NCBI GenBank assembly: GCA_017551865.1 | Contig: JAFZKB010000012.1 | Coordinates: forward strand, 62,001-126,000 | Length of the DNA: 64,000 bases | Source: Clostridiales bacterium | GTDB lineage: Bacteria > Bacillota > Clostridia > Saccharofermentanales > Saccharofermentanaceae | Direction of reading: 5' to 3' | Shown: one piece after another, positions 51,842-61,262 of the stretch | How the letters are laid out: the number at the start of each line of letters is the position of its first letter | Numbering within the stretch: the stretch's first letter is position 1 | Translations under genes and position numbers: made by a program | The notes under the pieces: model-generated | The model's input: only the letters and a program-made list of their open reading frames with translations | Told to the model about the DNA's origin: nothing | The model's database searches: none

Positions 51842-53572
51842 TCATTCAATGACATAGGCATAGAGATTCCTCATATAATAAAGGTAAGGTTTCTCATTCG
51901 GCTCAAGAATAAGGGCGAATCCGATCTTCTTTGTCACACTTGTCCCATCCTTGAAATATACTGTCATCTCTATAGTTTCATCTTTAAAAGCAGTATTAAA
52001 TACGTCGGAATCCTCATACCCCATCTTCGTATACGCATCCGTGCACTTGGTCTTTAATTCCTCATTGCCGCTCACATCAATTTCCACGAGCAGTTCATAA
52101 TTCTGCATTTCCTGTACCGGATACTGCATGGAGAAGGACGAGTAGCAATGATGGAGCCGTTCTCCTTTTTTCGGATGCTCCGGATCCTTTGCAAACGCCG
52201 CTTCGTTCACCTCGGAACCGATACTGCTTTCTGTTCCTTTGATCCTGTATTCTTCATCTCCTACTCTATAGTCAACATTGAAGCACAGGTTCTCGCACAA
52301 GGACCGGTATTCCACATAATCGACATCCTCCCCGTCTACCATGAACGGTAACCCGAACTTGACGCAGCTGAAACTGTCCCCCCAGCCGTGCGTGCAGAGG
52401 CCTCCGTTCCCGTTTTCAAAAGTAAACGGGATGACCGGCAGATCCGGGTCGTTCAGGATATTCTTTTCTTCGACAATTTTCTTCAGTCTTTCCTGTTCCT
52501 GAATCACTTCCGCATCCGGTTCATAATCAGTGTCAGATCCATCATCCGAATAAAACACCGAAGGAACGCCTTCTTCCTCAAAAGATCTCAGGTGGACTTC
52601 ACCGGGCTCCTCTGAAGATCCTTTGATATAGCATGCAAACCCTGCTTTTTCTACGGTAAATGATTCTCCCGCAGTTTCCTGATATGAATACGGGACTAAT
52701 TTACCTTTGATACCGATATCGGTAACTTCACTCGAACCATCTTTGAAATTGACTTTGACCGTGATCACGATATCCTTACACAGGGAGGTAAGAAAATCGC
52801 AGGAATACGGCATGTAGTTTCCGTCCTGGTCCTCGAGAGCCATATGTTCATAAAGATCCTTACGGTCCTTAACAAGAGCGCAGAGATACTTTTTTACATT
52901 TTTATAGTTTTCTCCGGAAGAGACCGTTTCTTTATACGAATGATAAAAATCGACCGCACCTATGTCAAAGATCCTGTCTCCTATATAGTACTTGTTCGGT
53001 TCATCCTCCCAATCGGATAGATACCGGTCATCCAGGTTGATCTTTTCGCCCGTGATATTGCCCGGCACATTTCCGTAATGGGCGATCGCCACTTCCGCAT
53101 TTTTGAATGAATACTCCACGCTCTCGACATTATTACCGACAACGGAAAGAGGAAATTCACACTCAAAACTGAATTCATCGAGTGACATTGACATGCCCGT
53201 GAAGTCTGATGTCGTATTCTCAAGAGGGATCGAATTATCTTCTCTTAAGCCCTGTCCGGCGACCATAATGGTATATGTTTGAGTGATCGTACCTTCCTGG
53301 CGATCTGTGCTTTCCGAAATCAGGGATTCCTCAGATGCTTTCTCCTTACCGGGGTTTACCGTGCGATACACGGTATATGACAAAAGAAGGACGGATGCAG
53401 CAGCGGTAAAGGCCAGCACGCGGGTAACGGTCTTTCTGCTGTTCACTTTCTTCTTCGGGTTTACTTCCCGAATCGTCCCATGATCCGGCAGAGCTGAAAG
53501 TACCTGATCCACTTTGGCATTTACAATATCCGGGATCATCACATTCTCTTCAAATATATTATTATCGTTCAT
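51842..53572 (-). CDS. DUF4179-type anti-sigma factor, membrane protein
   Basis: A 576-residue protein: cytoplasmic N-terminus (about 1-48), one membrane segment (about 50-68, VTRVLAFTAAASVLLLSYTV) and a long outer domain with Asp/Glu-rich strands, typical of the DUF4179 anti-sigma group. The outer part holds two related halves (EVHLRSFEEEGVPS and MTVYFKDGTSVTKKIGFA are examples). It starts inside the last codons of the sigma gene (11-bp overlap), a usual arrangement. It should hold that sigma factor until an envelope signal. The outer domain is larger than in most members. Confidence 0.78.
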   Translation of the reverse strand: MNDNNIFEENVMIPDIVNAKVDQVLSALPDHGTIREVNPKKKVNSRKTVTRVLAFTAAASVLLLSYTVYRTVNPGKEKASEESLISESTDRQEGTITQTYTIMVAGQGLREDNSIPLENTTSDFTGMSMSLDEFSFECEFPLSVVGNNVESVEYSFKNAEVAIAHYGNVPGNITGEKINLDDRYLSDWEDEPNKYYIGDRIFDIGAVDFYHSYKETVSSGENYKNVKKYLCALVKDRKDLYEHMALEDQDGNYMPYSCDFLTSLCKDIVITVKVNFKDGSSEVTDIGIKGKLVPYSYQETAGESFTVEKAGFACYIKGSSEEPGEVHLRSFEEEGVPSVFYSDDGSDTDYEPDAEVIQEQERLKKIVEEKNILNDPDLPVIPFTFENGNGGLCTHGWGDSFSCVKFGLPFMVDGEDVDYVEYRSLCENLCFNVDYRVGDEEYRIKGTESSIGSEVNEAAFAKDPEHPKKGERLHHCYSSFSMQYPVQEMQNYELLVEIDVSGNEELKTKCTDAYTKMGYEDSDVFNTAFKDETIEMTVYFKDGTSVTKKIGFALILEPNEKPYLYYMRNLYAYVIE

Positions 53573-54095
53573 ATTTCATTTCTCCTTGAAAATCACTGTT
53601 GTAGTAGCCGGCAAGCTTCTTTCTAGCCCGCTGCAACCGTGTCGTGACAGCACTCTTGCTGATATTCAGGATCTGCGCAATTTCTTTCGTTTCGAACTCG
53701 TGCACATAATAGAGGATCACTACCGGGCGGTATTTCTCATCAAGAAGGCTCAGCGCCTCTTTGAGTTCGAGATTATACTCATCTGTGATAGCGGGCTCCT
53801 TCCATTCCGAAAGATCCGTAAAACGTTTCCTTTCATTTATGATTGCATAGCAGTGATTGATCAGTATCTTAGTCATCCATGTTTTGAAATACCGTTCTTC
53901 ACGAAGTCCTGTGATCTTCTCCCAGCAGGTAAGAATGGTATCCTGCATCGCGTCGGCAACATCCTCGTCATTCATAAGAATGGCCAGTGCGACTTTATAC
54001 ATGTACTGTTTATTCAACTGAATCAGACTCGCAAAGGCTTCTTTATCGTTTTCCTTTGCAGCCATCACCAACTTCTGTTCTTCGGTGGTGGTCAT
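53562..54095 (-). CDS. ECF-type RNA polymerase sigma factor
   Basis: A 177-residue sigma-70 family protein. Region 2 is about 20-85 (YMYKVALAILMNDEDVADAMQDTILTCWE), region 4 about 110-165 (EALSLLDEKYRPVVILYYVHEF, then IAQILNISKSAVTTRLQRARKKL). It directs RNA polymerase to a stress regulon in known members. It overlaps the anti-sigma gene. GGAGG precedes the ATG. Its own promoter could not be assigned. Confidence 0.92.
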   Translation of the reverse strand: MTTTEEQKLVMAAKENDKEAFASLIQLNKQYMYKVALAILMNDEDVADAMQDTILTCWEKITGLREERYFKTWMTKILINHCYAIINERKRFTDLSEWKEPAITDEYNLELKEALSLLDEKYRPVVILYYVHEFETKEIAQILNISKSAVTTRLQRARKKLAGYYNSDFQGEMKYER

Positions 54096-54217
54096 TGACG
54101 CCTCCTTCTTCTCGACTTAATGAAATAAGCGCTTTTTTCGATACAACCATTAGATAAATTATAAACGTGTTTGGTCACACATCTGAGCAAAAAATTTTTC
54201 AGCATCTGTTCTTGTAT

Positions 54218-54265
54218 GAAAAAAGGCTGTGTATTTTTTCGGGATCTCCCGGTTAATACACAGCC
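54218..54265 (-). terminator. Terminator of the Suf operon
   Basis: GGCTGTGTATT (54225-54235) pairs with AATACACAGCC (54255-54265); the minus strand runs on into TTTTTTCATAC. It lies about 28 bp after the stop at 54293. Confidence 0.88.
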
Positions 54266-54292
54266 TTGCTGATCACTTATTTTCTTTTCCGA

Positions 54293-55219
54293 TTACTTTA
54301 AGAAGCCGTTGATGATCTGCTCCTCTGCTTCCGCCTCGGTAAGACCCAGGGTCATGAGCTTGATGAGCTGTTCACCGGCGATCTTACCGATGGCCGCCTC
54401 GTGTACGAGCGCCGCATCTACGTTATTGGCCTCGAGTCCCGGAACTGCCAGGATTCGTCCGTTATCCATGATGATCGCATCGCACTCGGTGTGACCGGAG
54501 CATGCCGTGTTACCATTCAGGACTGCATCGAATTTCTGATAAGAATCATTCTTAGCAACCGAACGGGAGACCACGTCTGCCGAGCAGCCTTCGCCATTTA
54601 GATCTACGCGATAGTTACTTACGGCCTTCTGATCCCCGTGGGTCATGAGACGCTCGTGAACGACCAGTCTTGCGCCCTTTCCGAGCTCTGCCTTTGTATC
54701 ACGTACGGTGTCATCGACTCCCTTGATCTGGGTCATCTCCATCTCCATGTAACTGTCCTCTTCCATGTAGACTTCCGTACCCGGATTGAGGATGCGCTTG
54801 CCGGCGCCGTCTCCGGAACCGTAGTGTTTTTCGACATATTTTACTTTCGCGCCCTTTCCGACATAGAAACGGTGGATACCGTCATGCTCACTGTCCTTCG
54901 GACCGCAGTTATCGATACCGCAGCCGGCAACGATCACGACATCGGATCCCTCGCCGATATAAAAGTCGTTATAAACGATCTCCTTGATACCGCTTGCTGT
55001 CATGACGACCGGGATGTGTACACTTTCGTTCTTCGTGCCCGGCTTGATCTTGATATCGATACCCGAACCGTTTTCCTTCGGGATGATGTCGATATTCGCC
55101 GTGGAATTTCTGGCGACCGCCTGTCCGTTGGAACGGATATTGAATGCACCTACCGGTACCTTGTGAAGATCGGCAACTTCTTCGAGAAGACGATCAGAAA
55201 CAGCATCTAAGTTCAGCAT
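54293..55219 (-). CDS. SufB/SufD-like Fe-S assembly protein
   Basis: A 308-residue SufB/SufD-family beta-helix protein, shorter than E. coli SufB (495) or SufD (423). Visible parts: VAGCGIDNCGPKDSEHDGIHRFYVGKGAKVKYVEKHYG (positions about 103-140), VVHERLMTHGDQKAVSNYRV and CSGHTECDAIIMDNGRILAVPGLE. It would scaffold cluster formation with SufC. The upstream gene overlaps by 7 bp. With only SufC and this protein, the pair fits the two-gene minimal SUF (SMS) type known from archaea and anaerobes. Confidence 0.85.
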   Translation of the reverse strand: MLNLDAVSDRLLEEVADLHKVPVGAFNIRSNGQAVARNSTANIDIIPKENGSGIDIKIKPGTKNESVHIPVVMTASGIKEIVYNDFYIGEGSDVVIVAGCGIDNCGPKDSEHDGIHRFYVGKGAKVKYVEKHYGSGDGAGKRILNPGTEVYMEEDSYMEMEMTQIKGVDDTVRDTKAELGKGARLVVHERLMTHGDQKAVSNYRVDLNGEGCSADVVSRSVAKNDSYQKFDAVLNGNTACSGHTECDAIIMDNGRILAVPGLEANNVDAALVHEAAIGKIAGEQLIKLMTLGLTEAEAEEQIINGFLK

Positions 55220-55968
55220 TCTTCTTCGCCCCCTTCCTCAAGAAGTCCCTTGCCGCAGCCCTTGACGGCCGACATCGTACCGGCAAGATCCGGAAGGATC
55301 TGATCCTTCGGGCCATGGGCGACGAGCTTTCCGTCGCTTAAGACTACGACCTCGTCCGCGATGTTCAGGATCCTCTCCTGGTGGGAGATGATCAGGATCG
55401 AACTGTCCTTGATATCTTTTCGCATACCTTCGAAGACCTTGATGAGGTTCTGGAAACTCCAAAGGTCGATGCCCGCCTCCGGCTCATCGAATACAGAAAG
55501 TTTCGATGCCTTGGCCAGGACCGTCGCGATCTCGATACGCTTCAGCTCACCTCCGGAAAGGCTGGCATTTACTTCACGGTTGATATATTCCCTCGCGCAA
55601 AGACCCACTGCCGACAAATACTTGCAGGCGTCTACTGTGGAGAGCTTCGTACCCGTCGCCAGGCGGATCAGGTCGAATACCTGAAGGCCCTTAAAACGCA
55701 CCGGCTGCTGGAAAGCAAATCCGATACCGGCTCTGGCGCGGTCGGTGATAGACATATCCGTGATGTCTTCTCCGTTGAAAAAGATCTTTCCCGAGGTCGG
55801 TTTGATGATACCGGCGATCAGTTTGGCCATGGTGGATTTACCACCGCCGTTCGGGCCGGTGATCACGGTAAGGGTCCCATCCGGGATCGTAAGGCTGATG
55901 TCATGAAGGATGCCTATATCCTGGCCGCCTTCATTCACTTCGAATGAAATATTTTTAAGTTCAAGCAT
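55213..55968 (-). CDS. sufC: Fe-S cluster assembly ATPase SufC
   Basis: A 251-residue ABC ATPase. Walker A is TGPNGGGKSTMAKLIAG at about 37-53, signature LSGGELKRIEIATVLAKA at about 140-157, Walker B SVFDEPEAGIDLW at about 158-170. The SufC family marks GIGFAFQQPVRFKGLQV and INREVNASLSGGE are present. It lies 30 bp after the kinase gene of the Bce-type system and in the same direction. Confidence 0.92.
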   Translation of the reverse strand: MLELKNISFEVNEGGQDIGILHDISLTIPDGTLTVITGPNGGGKSTMAKLIAGIIKPTSGKIFFNGEDITDMSITDRARAGIGFAFQQPVRFKGLQVFDLIRLATGTKLSTVDACKYLSAVGLCAREYINREVNASLSGGELKRIEIATVLAKASKLSVFDEPEAGIDLWSFQNLIKVFEGMRKDIKDSSILIISHQERILNIADEVVVLSDGKLVAHGPKDQILPDLAGTMSAVKGCGKGLLEEGGEEEC

Positions 55969-55998
55969 GTTGCACCTTTTCTAGGGAGTTATTCTTCT

Positions 55999-57003
55999 TT
56001 ATAACTCAACCATGGGATATTGTACCACGATTCGGAAACCTTTTCCTGTCTCCGAAGCAACATCCAGCTTGAAATTCATATCGTCCGCCATTTTCCGGAC
56101 GAGATAAAGGCCCATTCCGGTCGCTTTCTTCCTTGCATCACCCGTATCTCCGGTGAATCCGCGCTCGAAAATAAAGGGCAGATCACAGGACTTGATGCCG
56201 ATCCCGTTGTCCTCGATGATCAGGCGGTCTTCGCCCTCGATGGAAAACTGCAGTTTCGGTTCATCGGAACTGTACTTGATCGAATTGCTGACGATCTGTC
56301 CGAGGATAAAGCGCAGGGCTCTGCGGTCACCATAGAGCTTCTGCTCCCCGACATGGTTGATGACCAGAAAGTCCTTCTCCTCCAGGAGCGGGCGGTAATC
56401 TTCGATCACTTCGGAAATCACATCTTTGATCGCAACACGCTCGAAGAGATAGTCCTTCTTCTCACCCTTAATGCGCGAATACTGGAGCATCTGATCTACG
56501 CACTCATTTAATCGCGTGCGGATGTACTCGATCTTATAGACCATTTCGGGATCGAGATTGTCCCGATTGTTATCGAGGATCATCGTAAGAAGCGCCATCG
56601 GTGTCTTCGCCTCGTGCGCCCACGCCTCGACATATTCTTCGTAGTCCTCGTTTCGCAGGATCTCTTTTCCGAGACGTTCCTGCCGCACGATCAGAAGGTC
56701 GCACAGTTCCTTCGTTCTTTTCATCTCCGCCCCTTTTAAGTGCGAAAGCAGGATCTGCGCATGCTCCTCGTCCGGATTGGAAAGAAATTCATCGAGCGAC
56801 CGGCTCATACGGTTTTCTGCTTCCAGAACGATCGCGCATACCAGAAGAAACGAAAGTACCGAGAAAAGAACGATCGATACGGCTAATGCAGAAAAAGCTT
56901 TTGTGTCCGTAAACCACAAAAGCACCATGAAAAACAGGTCTCCGAAAAGGACAAAGGCCAACCACGGAAGATGCGCGAAAAGGATCGAAAAGTATCTTCT
57001 CAT
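55999..57003 (-). CDS. Sensor histidine kinase, BceS type
   Basis: A 334-residue kinase with two close membrane helices (about 8-30 and 38-62) and almost no outer loop, the intramembrane-sensing type. H-box WAHEAKTPM carries His130; the ATPase domain has FILGQIVSNSIKYS (N-box), IIEDNGIGIKSCDLPFIFERGFTGDTG and GMGLYLVRKMADDM. It overlaps the regulator gene by 4 bp. BceS-type kinases do not sense peptide themselves but through the BceAB transporter. Confidence 0.92.
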   Translation of the reverse strand: MRRYFSILFAHLPWLAFVLFGDLFFMVLLWFTDTKAFSALAVSIVLFSVLSFLLVCAIVLEAENRMSRSLDEFLSNPDEEHAQILLSHLKGAEMKRTKELCDLLIVRQERLGKEILRNEDYEEYVEAWAHEAKTPMALLTMILDNNRDNLDPEMVYKIEYIRTRLNECVDQMLQYSRIKGEKKDYLFERVAIKDVISEVIEDYRPLLEEKDFLVINHVGEQKLYGDRRALRFILGQIVSNSIKYSSDEPKLQFSIEGEDRLIIEDNGIGIKSCDLPFIFERGFTGDTGDARKKATGMGLYLVRKMADDMNFKLDVASETGKGFRIVVQYPMVEL

Positions 57004-57704
57004 ACCCTGTCCTCCGGTTCTTTTTCCGAAGTATCGGAGATCGGCAGAAGCTTATATCCCACGCCGCGTTCCGTGACGATCTGCACCTTTACAGGAAGTG
57101 ATCCCAGCGTTTTCTTAAGTCTCGTCAGATTAACCTGGAGCGCGTTCTCGTCGATAAATTCACTTGTGCCCCAGACCGCTTCGCAGATGGATTCTTTTGG
57201 CACGACATTTTTAAATTCCAGCATCAGCGATTCGAGGATCTTGCCATGATTCCTCGGAAGAAGCACCGACGTCCCATCGACATAGAGCGTGTATGTTCCG
57301 CGGTCAAGGAGGAATCCCGGTCCCTCAAGCATATTCGATCTGCCCTCGTATCTTCGGAGCACATTGGCCACGCGCGCAAGGAGCCGTTCTTTTCTATAGG
57401 GCTTTGTCAGGAATTCATCTGCGCCGAGTTCGAGCGCATGAAGTTCATCCGGAAGCTGATCCCGGGAGGTCACCACGACCACCGGGATCGAGCTTTTATT
57501 CTTTATCTCGCGGCAGATCTGAAAGCCGCTCTTTTCCGGAAGATTGATGTCGAGAAGCAGAAGGTCCGGACGAAGATCCAGGATCGTTTCCGTCACGCCG
57601 GAAAAATCCTCGATGAGGTGGACCTGGTAGCCCTCCTTTTCCAGCATGGAAGACAGTTCCTTCGCGACCATCTTCTCATCTTCGACAACAGCGATACTCT
57701 TCAT
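57000..57704 (-). CDS. OmpR-family response regulator, BceR type
   Basis: A 234-residue regulator. Receiver: VVEDEKMVAKEL, phospho-acceptor D52 in LLLDINLPEKSG, VVVTSRDQ and TKPYRKERLLARV. The winged-helix DNA-binding domain covers about 130-230 (LPRNHGKILESLMLEFKNVVP, VNLTRLKKTLGSL, TERGVGYKL). It is placed between the permease and the kinase genes. Target sites are unknown; the inverted repeat at 60627-60705 lies upstream of the transporter genes. Confidence 0.92.
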   Translation of the reverse strand: MKSIAVVEDEKMVAKELSSMLEKEGYQVHLIEDFSGVTETILDLRPDLLLLDINLPEKSGFQICREIKNKSSIPVVVVTSRDQLPDELHALELGADEFLTKPYRKERLLARVANVLRRYEGRSNMLEGPGFLLDRGTYTLYVDGTSVLLPRNHGKILESLMLEFKNVVPKESICEAVWGTSEFIDENALQVNLTRLKKTLGSLPVKVQIVTERGVGYKLLPISDTSEKEPEDRV

Positions 57705-57749
57705 GGATCTCCTCTTTTTCGGTTTTTCCGCAGCGCGAGGATCGGTGTG

Positions 57750-59792
57750 TCACTCCTCTCGTTCCGGAGTCATCAGGGTCTCTAGGAAACGGGAACTGCT
57801 GCGTTTTACGATATGCATGTATAAGTATTCTATCAGAACAAAGACGACAACAACAACCAGGATCACCGGGATCATCTCATCAATATGCGTTCTTGTTCTC
57901 GAGCTCAAAAGCCCGTTGAACAGTGCTTTTGTAGCGAAAACCGTACTCATCGCGGCGACTGCGATCGGAAGACCGAAATACCAGTTGATCTGTCTCTTCG
58001 ATGTCTTATAGAGCGTCTGGTGATCCGCACCGAGCTTGACGAGCGTCTTATATCTTCTACTGGTGCGCTTCTGTCCCATGAGGAACTGTACGGCGAGGAT
58101 CGTGTTCGCAACGACCAGGAAGATCAGGGCCAGATAGATCGTAATGTAGCTGGCCGCCACCAGGTAAAAGAGCTGGCGTCCCATGTTCGACAGATAGCTC
58201 TCATATTCGAGATCCGTTTTGTCGAAGATCTCGTTAAGGCGCATATAGGTCTGTGTCAGCTCGGACTTCGAATACTTCTTATGGTCCAGGATACCGTTGA
58301 CGTAGACCTCTTCTCTTCCTGCAGTAAAAGTGTCGAAATCTTCGTCCGGAACGATCAATGCGCTCGACAGAGTGATGAAGCTGTCCGTCACGATCGGGTC
58401 ATGGCGGGCTTCCCCGGTCATGACGAATTCTTTTCCGGCCAACGTCACGTGCGGTCTCTGCGGAAGGACTTTGCTGTCGAGCTCATCTCTGGCAAACGTG
58501 GAACTTCTATAAAGACCCAGCTCGCCTTCTTTGATATCGATCGGCTCCGCGCCCATGGCCACGACCTGCGCATTAAAGTCGGAAAGGCGGATCATGAAAG
58601 GAAAACCATCCATGAAATCACTTCTGTTGTGATAACTATATGTAGGATCTACTTCTTCCGCCAGTTTCGCAAATTCATCCGATTCAAAAGCTTTTCCGGG
58701 TTCTCCCCCTACGATATACGGGTGAGAGATGCGCATATACGAAAGGTAGTAGAACTCGTCCTCGCAGCCGAGCTCGCGGATCGTCTTCATCGGATCTTCT
58801 TTTCCGTTGAAGATATTGGTAAAGGTATAGTCGACACGTTCTTTTTCATAAAGATCATAGGAAACGAAGGTCGCGACACCGCAGGCAAGACAGGAACTTG
58901 CTACCAGGATCAGAAGCGAGCAGATCGCCATCGTTCCCGACTTAAAGATCACGCCGTCTTCCACCTGGCGGAAAGTAAAGACATGAAGTTTTCCGGACGA
59001 AGTCTTCTTTGCGATCAGATCGATCACGAAGCGGAGTCCGCGGAAGACAAGGATCGTGCCCAGAAGACCGACAATGACAGTCTTACCCAGCGTCTTCGTC
59101 TGCTCCCAGGCTGTTCCCTCCACACCTAAGCTATAGGCGTAGATCAGAAGAGTCAGACCCGTAAGAAGAAGGAGCGCCTGAAGGACCGGATAGCCTTTCT
59201 TTCTGACATTATCCGGCGCATCGGTAAGAAGTGTACCGACTTCTTTTCGCGCAAGACTAAAGGACAGAATGATGAAGGAGACGAGCTTTACGCCCATGAA
59301 TCCTGCCGCGGTCAGGAGCGCCGCTTTCGACGACCAGGTGACCTGGTGTCCGATGAATCCGATGCCGACGAATTTGACCGTCAGAAGACTGATCACCTCG
59401 GTGATCAGGACAGATACCGGAAGTCCGATCAGAAGTGCCACAAGAGAGCTTCCGATGTCTTCAAGAAGGAGCATCAGGAAAAGCTTGGTGCGCTTCATGC
59501 CCATCATGATATATACACCGAACTCATGACTTCTTCTTTCGATCTGGTATTTACTGGCAAAAAAGATCAGGGCAAATACGATAAAGAGTGTAAAACCATA
59601 GAGCACGCCGATCATGGAAAAGAGCTTGTTGATCGCATCGCTTTCCAGCGTTTTCAGGTAGCGCATCACGTCCTGGCTCGACAGCGAAAGCACTACGTAG
59701 AACGCGATGATGGAAGTGATCAGCGAGCCCATAAAGAGTGCATTTTCTTTATGGCTTCTTATGCTGTTTCTTACGACGAGCTTAGAGAACAT
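57750..59792 (-). CDS. BceB-type ABC transporter permease
   Basis: A 680-residue FtsX-type permease. Ten predicted membrane segments with a large outer domain between the seventh and eighth (about 310-535 here), the hallmark of BceB-like proteins that sense and remove cell-wall active peptides such as bacitracin or lantibiotics. Start at 59792 with GGAGGAGG 8 bases upstream; it overlaps the ATPase gene by 11 bp. The ligand cannot be named. Confidence 0.9.
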   Translation of the reverse strand: MFSKLVVRNSIRSHKENALFMGSLITSIIAFYVVLSLSSQDVMRYLKTLESDAINKLFSMIGVLYGFTLFIVFALIFFASKYQIERRSHEFGVYIMMGMKRTKLFLMLLLEDIGSSLVALLIGLPVSVLITEVISLLTVKFVGIGFIGHQVTWSSKAALLTAAGFMGVKLVSFIILSFSLARKEVGTLLTDAPDNVRKKGYPVLQALLLLTGLTLLIYAYSLGVEGTAWEQTKTLGKTVIVGLLGTILVFRGLRFVIDLIAKKTSSGKLHVFTFRQVEDGVIFKSGTMAICSLLILVASSCLACGVATFVSYDLYEKERVDYTFTNIFNGKEDPMKTIRELGCEDEFYYLSYMRISHPYIVGGEPGKAFESDEFAKLAEEVDPTYSYHNRSDFMDGFPFMIRLSDFNAQVVAMGAEPIDIKEGELGLYRSSTFARDELDSKVLPQRPHVTLAGKEFVMTGEARHDPIVTDSFITLSSALIVPDEDFDTFTAGREEVYVNGILDHKKYSKSELTQTYMRLNEIFDKTDLEYESYLSNMGRQLFYLVAASYITIYLALIFLVVANTILAVQFLMGQKRTSRRYKTLVKLGADHQTLYKTSKRQINWYFGLPIAVAAMSTVFATKALFNGLLSSRTRTHIDEMIPVILVVVVVFVLIEYLYMHIVKRSSSRFLETLMTPEREE

Positions 59793-60552
59793 TGGCACTG
59801 CCTCCTCCCAGCTGGGCAAGCACTTTCAGAATGCGGTCATAGAATGCCTGACGGTCTTCGCCGTCTTCTTTTCTAAGTTCGTGGAAGATCTTGCCATCCT
59901 GGATGAACATGATACGGCTGCAGAAGCTGGCTGCATTGGAATCGTGGGTAACCATCAGAATGGTCGCGCCCTGTTCCTGATTGATTCCCGAAAGTTTTGT
60001 CATCAGTGCTTTTGCATTCTTAGAATCAAGAGCACCTGTCGGTTCATCGCAGAGGATCAGGCCCGGATCCAGGATCAGGGAACGCGCTGCAGCGATACGC
60101 TGCTTCTCACCGCCCGACATCTGGGACGGGAACTTGTCGAGGATATCTTTGATCTCGAGATACTCCGCAAGTTTCTCATAACGTTCGGAGCCCTCTTTCT
60201 CAGAACCGCCGTGGAGCGATACCGGAAGAAGGATGTTCTCCTTACCCGTCAGATTATCGATCAGTTCGAAGTTCTGGAAAAGATAACCCATATCCTTTCC
60301 TCTATAATCCGCAAGGTCCTTGCCGGACAGACGGCTGATCTCTTTTCCGTTCATTTCGATCGTACCGGATGTCGGTTTAATGACCGCCGCGATGCAGTTA
60401 AGAAGTGTGGACTTACCGGAACCTGATGCACCCATGATGCCCAGGAACTCTCCCGGCATGACCTGAAAGCTGATCCCGTCGATCGCCTTCGTCTGGCTCT
60501 CGCCCTTTCCGTAATATTTCTTCAGTGATTCAATCTTTAAAACAGGATCCAT
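59782..60552 (-). CDS. BceA-type ABC transporter ATPase
   Basis: A 256-residue MacB/BceA-type ATPase: Walker [18 protein letters not shown] (about 40-56), signature [16 protein letters not shown] (about 145-160), Walker [17 protein letters not shown] (about 164-179). It heads the operon ATPase-permease-regulator-kinase, and is preceded by GGGAGG 8 bases before the ATG. Together they form a probable peptide-resistance module. Confidence 0.93.
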   Translation of the reverse strand: MDPVLKIESLKKYYGKGESQTKAIDGISFQVMPGEFLGIMGASGSGKSTLLNCIAAVIKPTSGTIEMNGKEISRLSGKDLADYRGKDMGYLFQNFELIDNLTGKENILLPVSLHGGSEKEGSERYEKLAEYLEIKDILDKFPSQMSGGEKQRIAAARSLILDPGLILCDEPTGALDSKNAKALMTKLSGINQEQGATILMVTHDSNAASFCSRIMFIQDGKIFHELRKEDGEDRQAFYDRILKVLAQLGGGSANVL

Positions 60553-60626
60553 AAAGAAACCTCCCTTTCTTGTTCGATACCATCGTAAAGCAAGAGCAGG
60601 AGGAATACCACTTACAATGCGTGTAA

Positions 60627-60705
60627 GGTTCTTCGGATTGTTCCTTTCGGATCTGTCCTCGGCTTCGCCTGCGGAGGCTCCTTCAGGAACAATCCGAAAA
60701 GAACC
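60627..60705. repeat. Large inverted repeat between the Bce-type operon and the lipoprotein gene
   Basis: GGTTCTTCGGATTGTTCCT (60627-60645) and AGGAACAATCCGAAAAGAACC (60685-60705) pair over about 19 bases with small mismatches across a 39-base GC-rich loop. No T-run follows on either strand. It lies in the divergent promoter region. Possible operator for the response regulator or a cruciform; not a typical terminator. Confidence 0.75.
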
Positions 60706-60785
60706 TGTGTTGAAGTGTGACGGTTGCTTATCGTTTATTGATTCTAATAGTAGAAGGCGCTAATCTATTTGAAGGAGGGATCACT

Positions 60786-61259
60786 ATGAAAAAGAATCGG
60801 ATCTATTGTGTGATGATCGCAGGCGCATTCATCCTAGGCATGTCACTTGGCATCACCGGCTGTTCAAAAAGGGAAAGCACAGAAACAGTTTATCCCGAGG
60901 AGACTTCCTCCGGAAAATACAGCGACCGGTACTACTATCCGACAACAGATGAGTACGGTCACGGAGAGACCGGCACTCCGCCGGGAGTGATCATGTTCGC
61001 TCAGGTCATGGTCAACGGGAAGATCTACGAATGCACCAATGCGACCGCCTGGGCATCCCTTCCTACTGGGGATTTCAAAGAAGCCGGGACCATTCTGGAA
61101 GTGGACGTGTGTGTCGAACCCAAAGAAGACCTCTGCGCCACCGGCATCAGTGTCCCGATCCGATCCGGGCAGAAAGTCTACACCTCCGAAAAGATCTCCA
61201 CGCAAGTCATCGTACAGTGCGACGACGGGAATTTCTACATCTTTCAGGAACGTAAATAA
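60786..61259 (+). CDS. Lipoprotein, 157 aa, unknown function
   Basis: Signal peptide with lipobox ITGC at about residues 22-25 (GMSLGITGCSK), giving a lipid-anchored outer protein. A Ser/Thr/Glu linker follows, then a small domain with VMVNGKIYECTNATAW, LEVDVCVEPKEDLCATG and VQCDDGNFYIFQ. The start ATG 60786 has GGAGG 8 bases upstream. It diverges from the Bce-type operon. I recognise no family. Its stop is 4 bp from an inverted repeat shared with the end of mnmA. Confidence 0.75.
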   Translation: MKKNRIYCVMIAGAFILGMSLGITGCSKRESTETVYPEETSSGKYSDRYYYPTTDEYGHGETGTPPGVIMFAQVMVNGKIYECTNATAWASLPTGDFKEAGTILEVDVCVEPKEDLCATGISVPIRSGQKVYTSEKISTQVIVQCDDGNFYIFQERK

Positions 61260-61262
61260 GCG

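Noticed and set aside
52712..52723. Second copy of ACCGATATCGGT inside the anti-sigma coding region
   Set aside because: Identical to the EF-G paralogue palindrome but in the middle of a gene; a 12-bp palindrome can recur by chance, so I do not claim a regulatory link.
57885..59129. 414-codon plus-strand open frame opposite the permease gene
   Set aside because: Antisense to a well-supported BceB-type permease; no recognisable domain.
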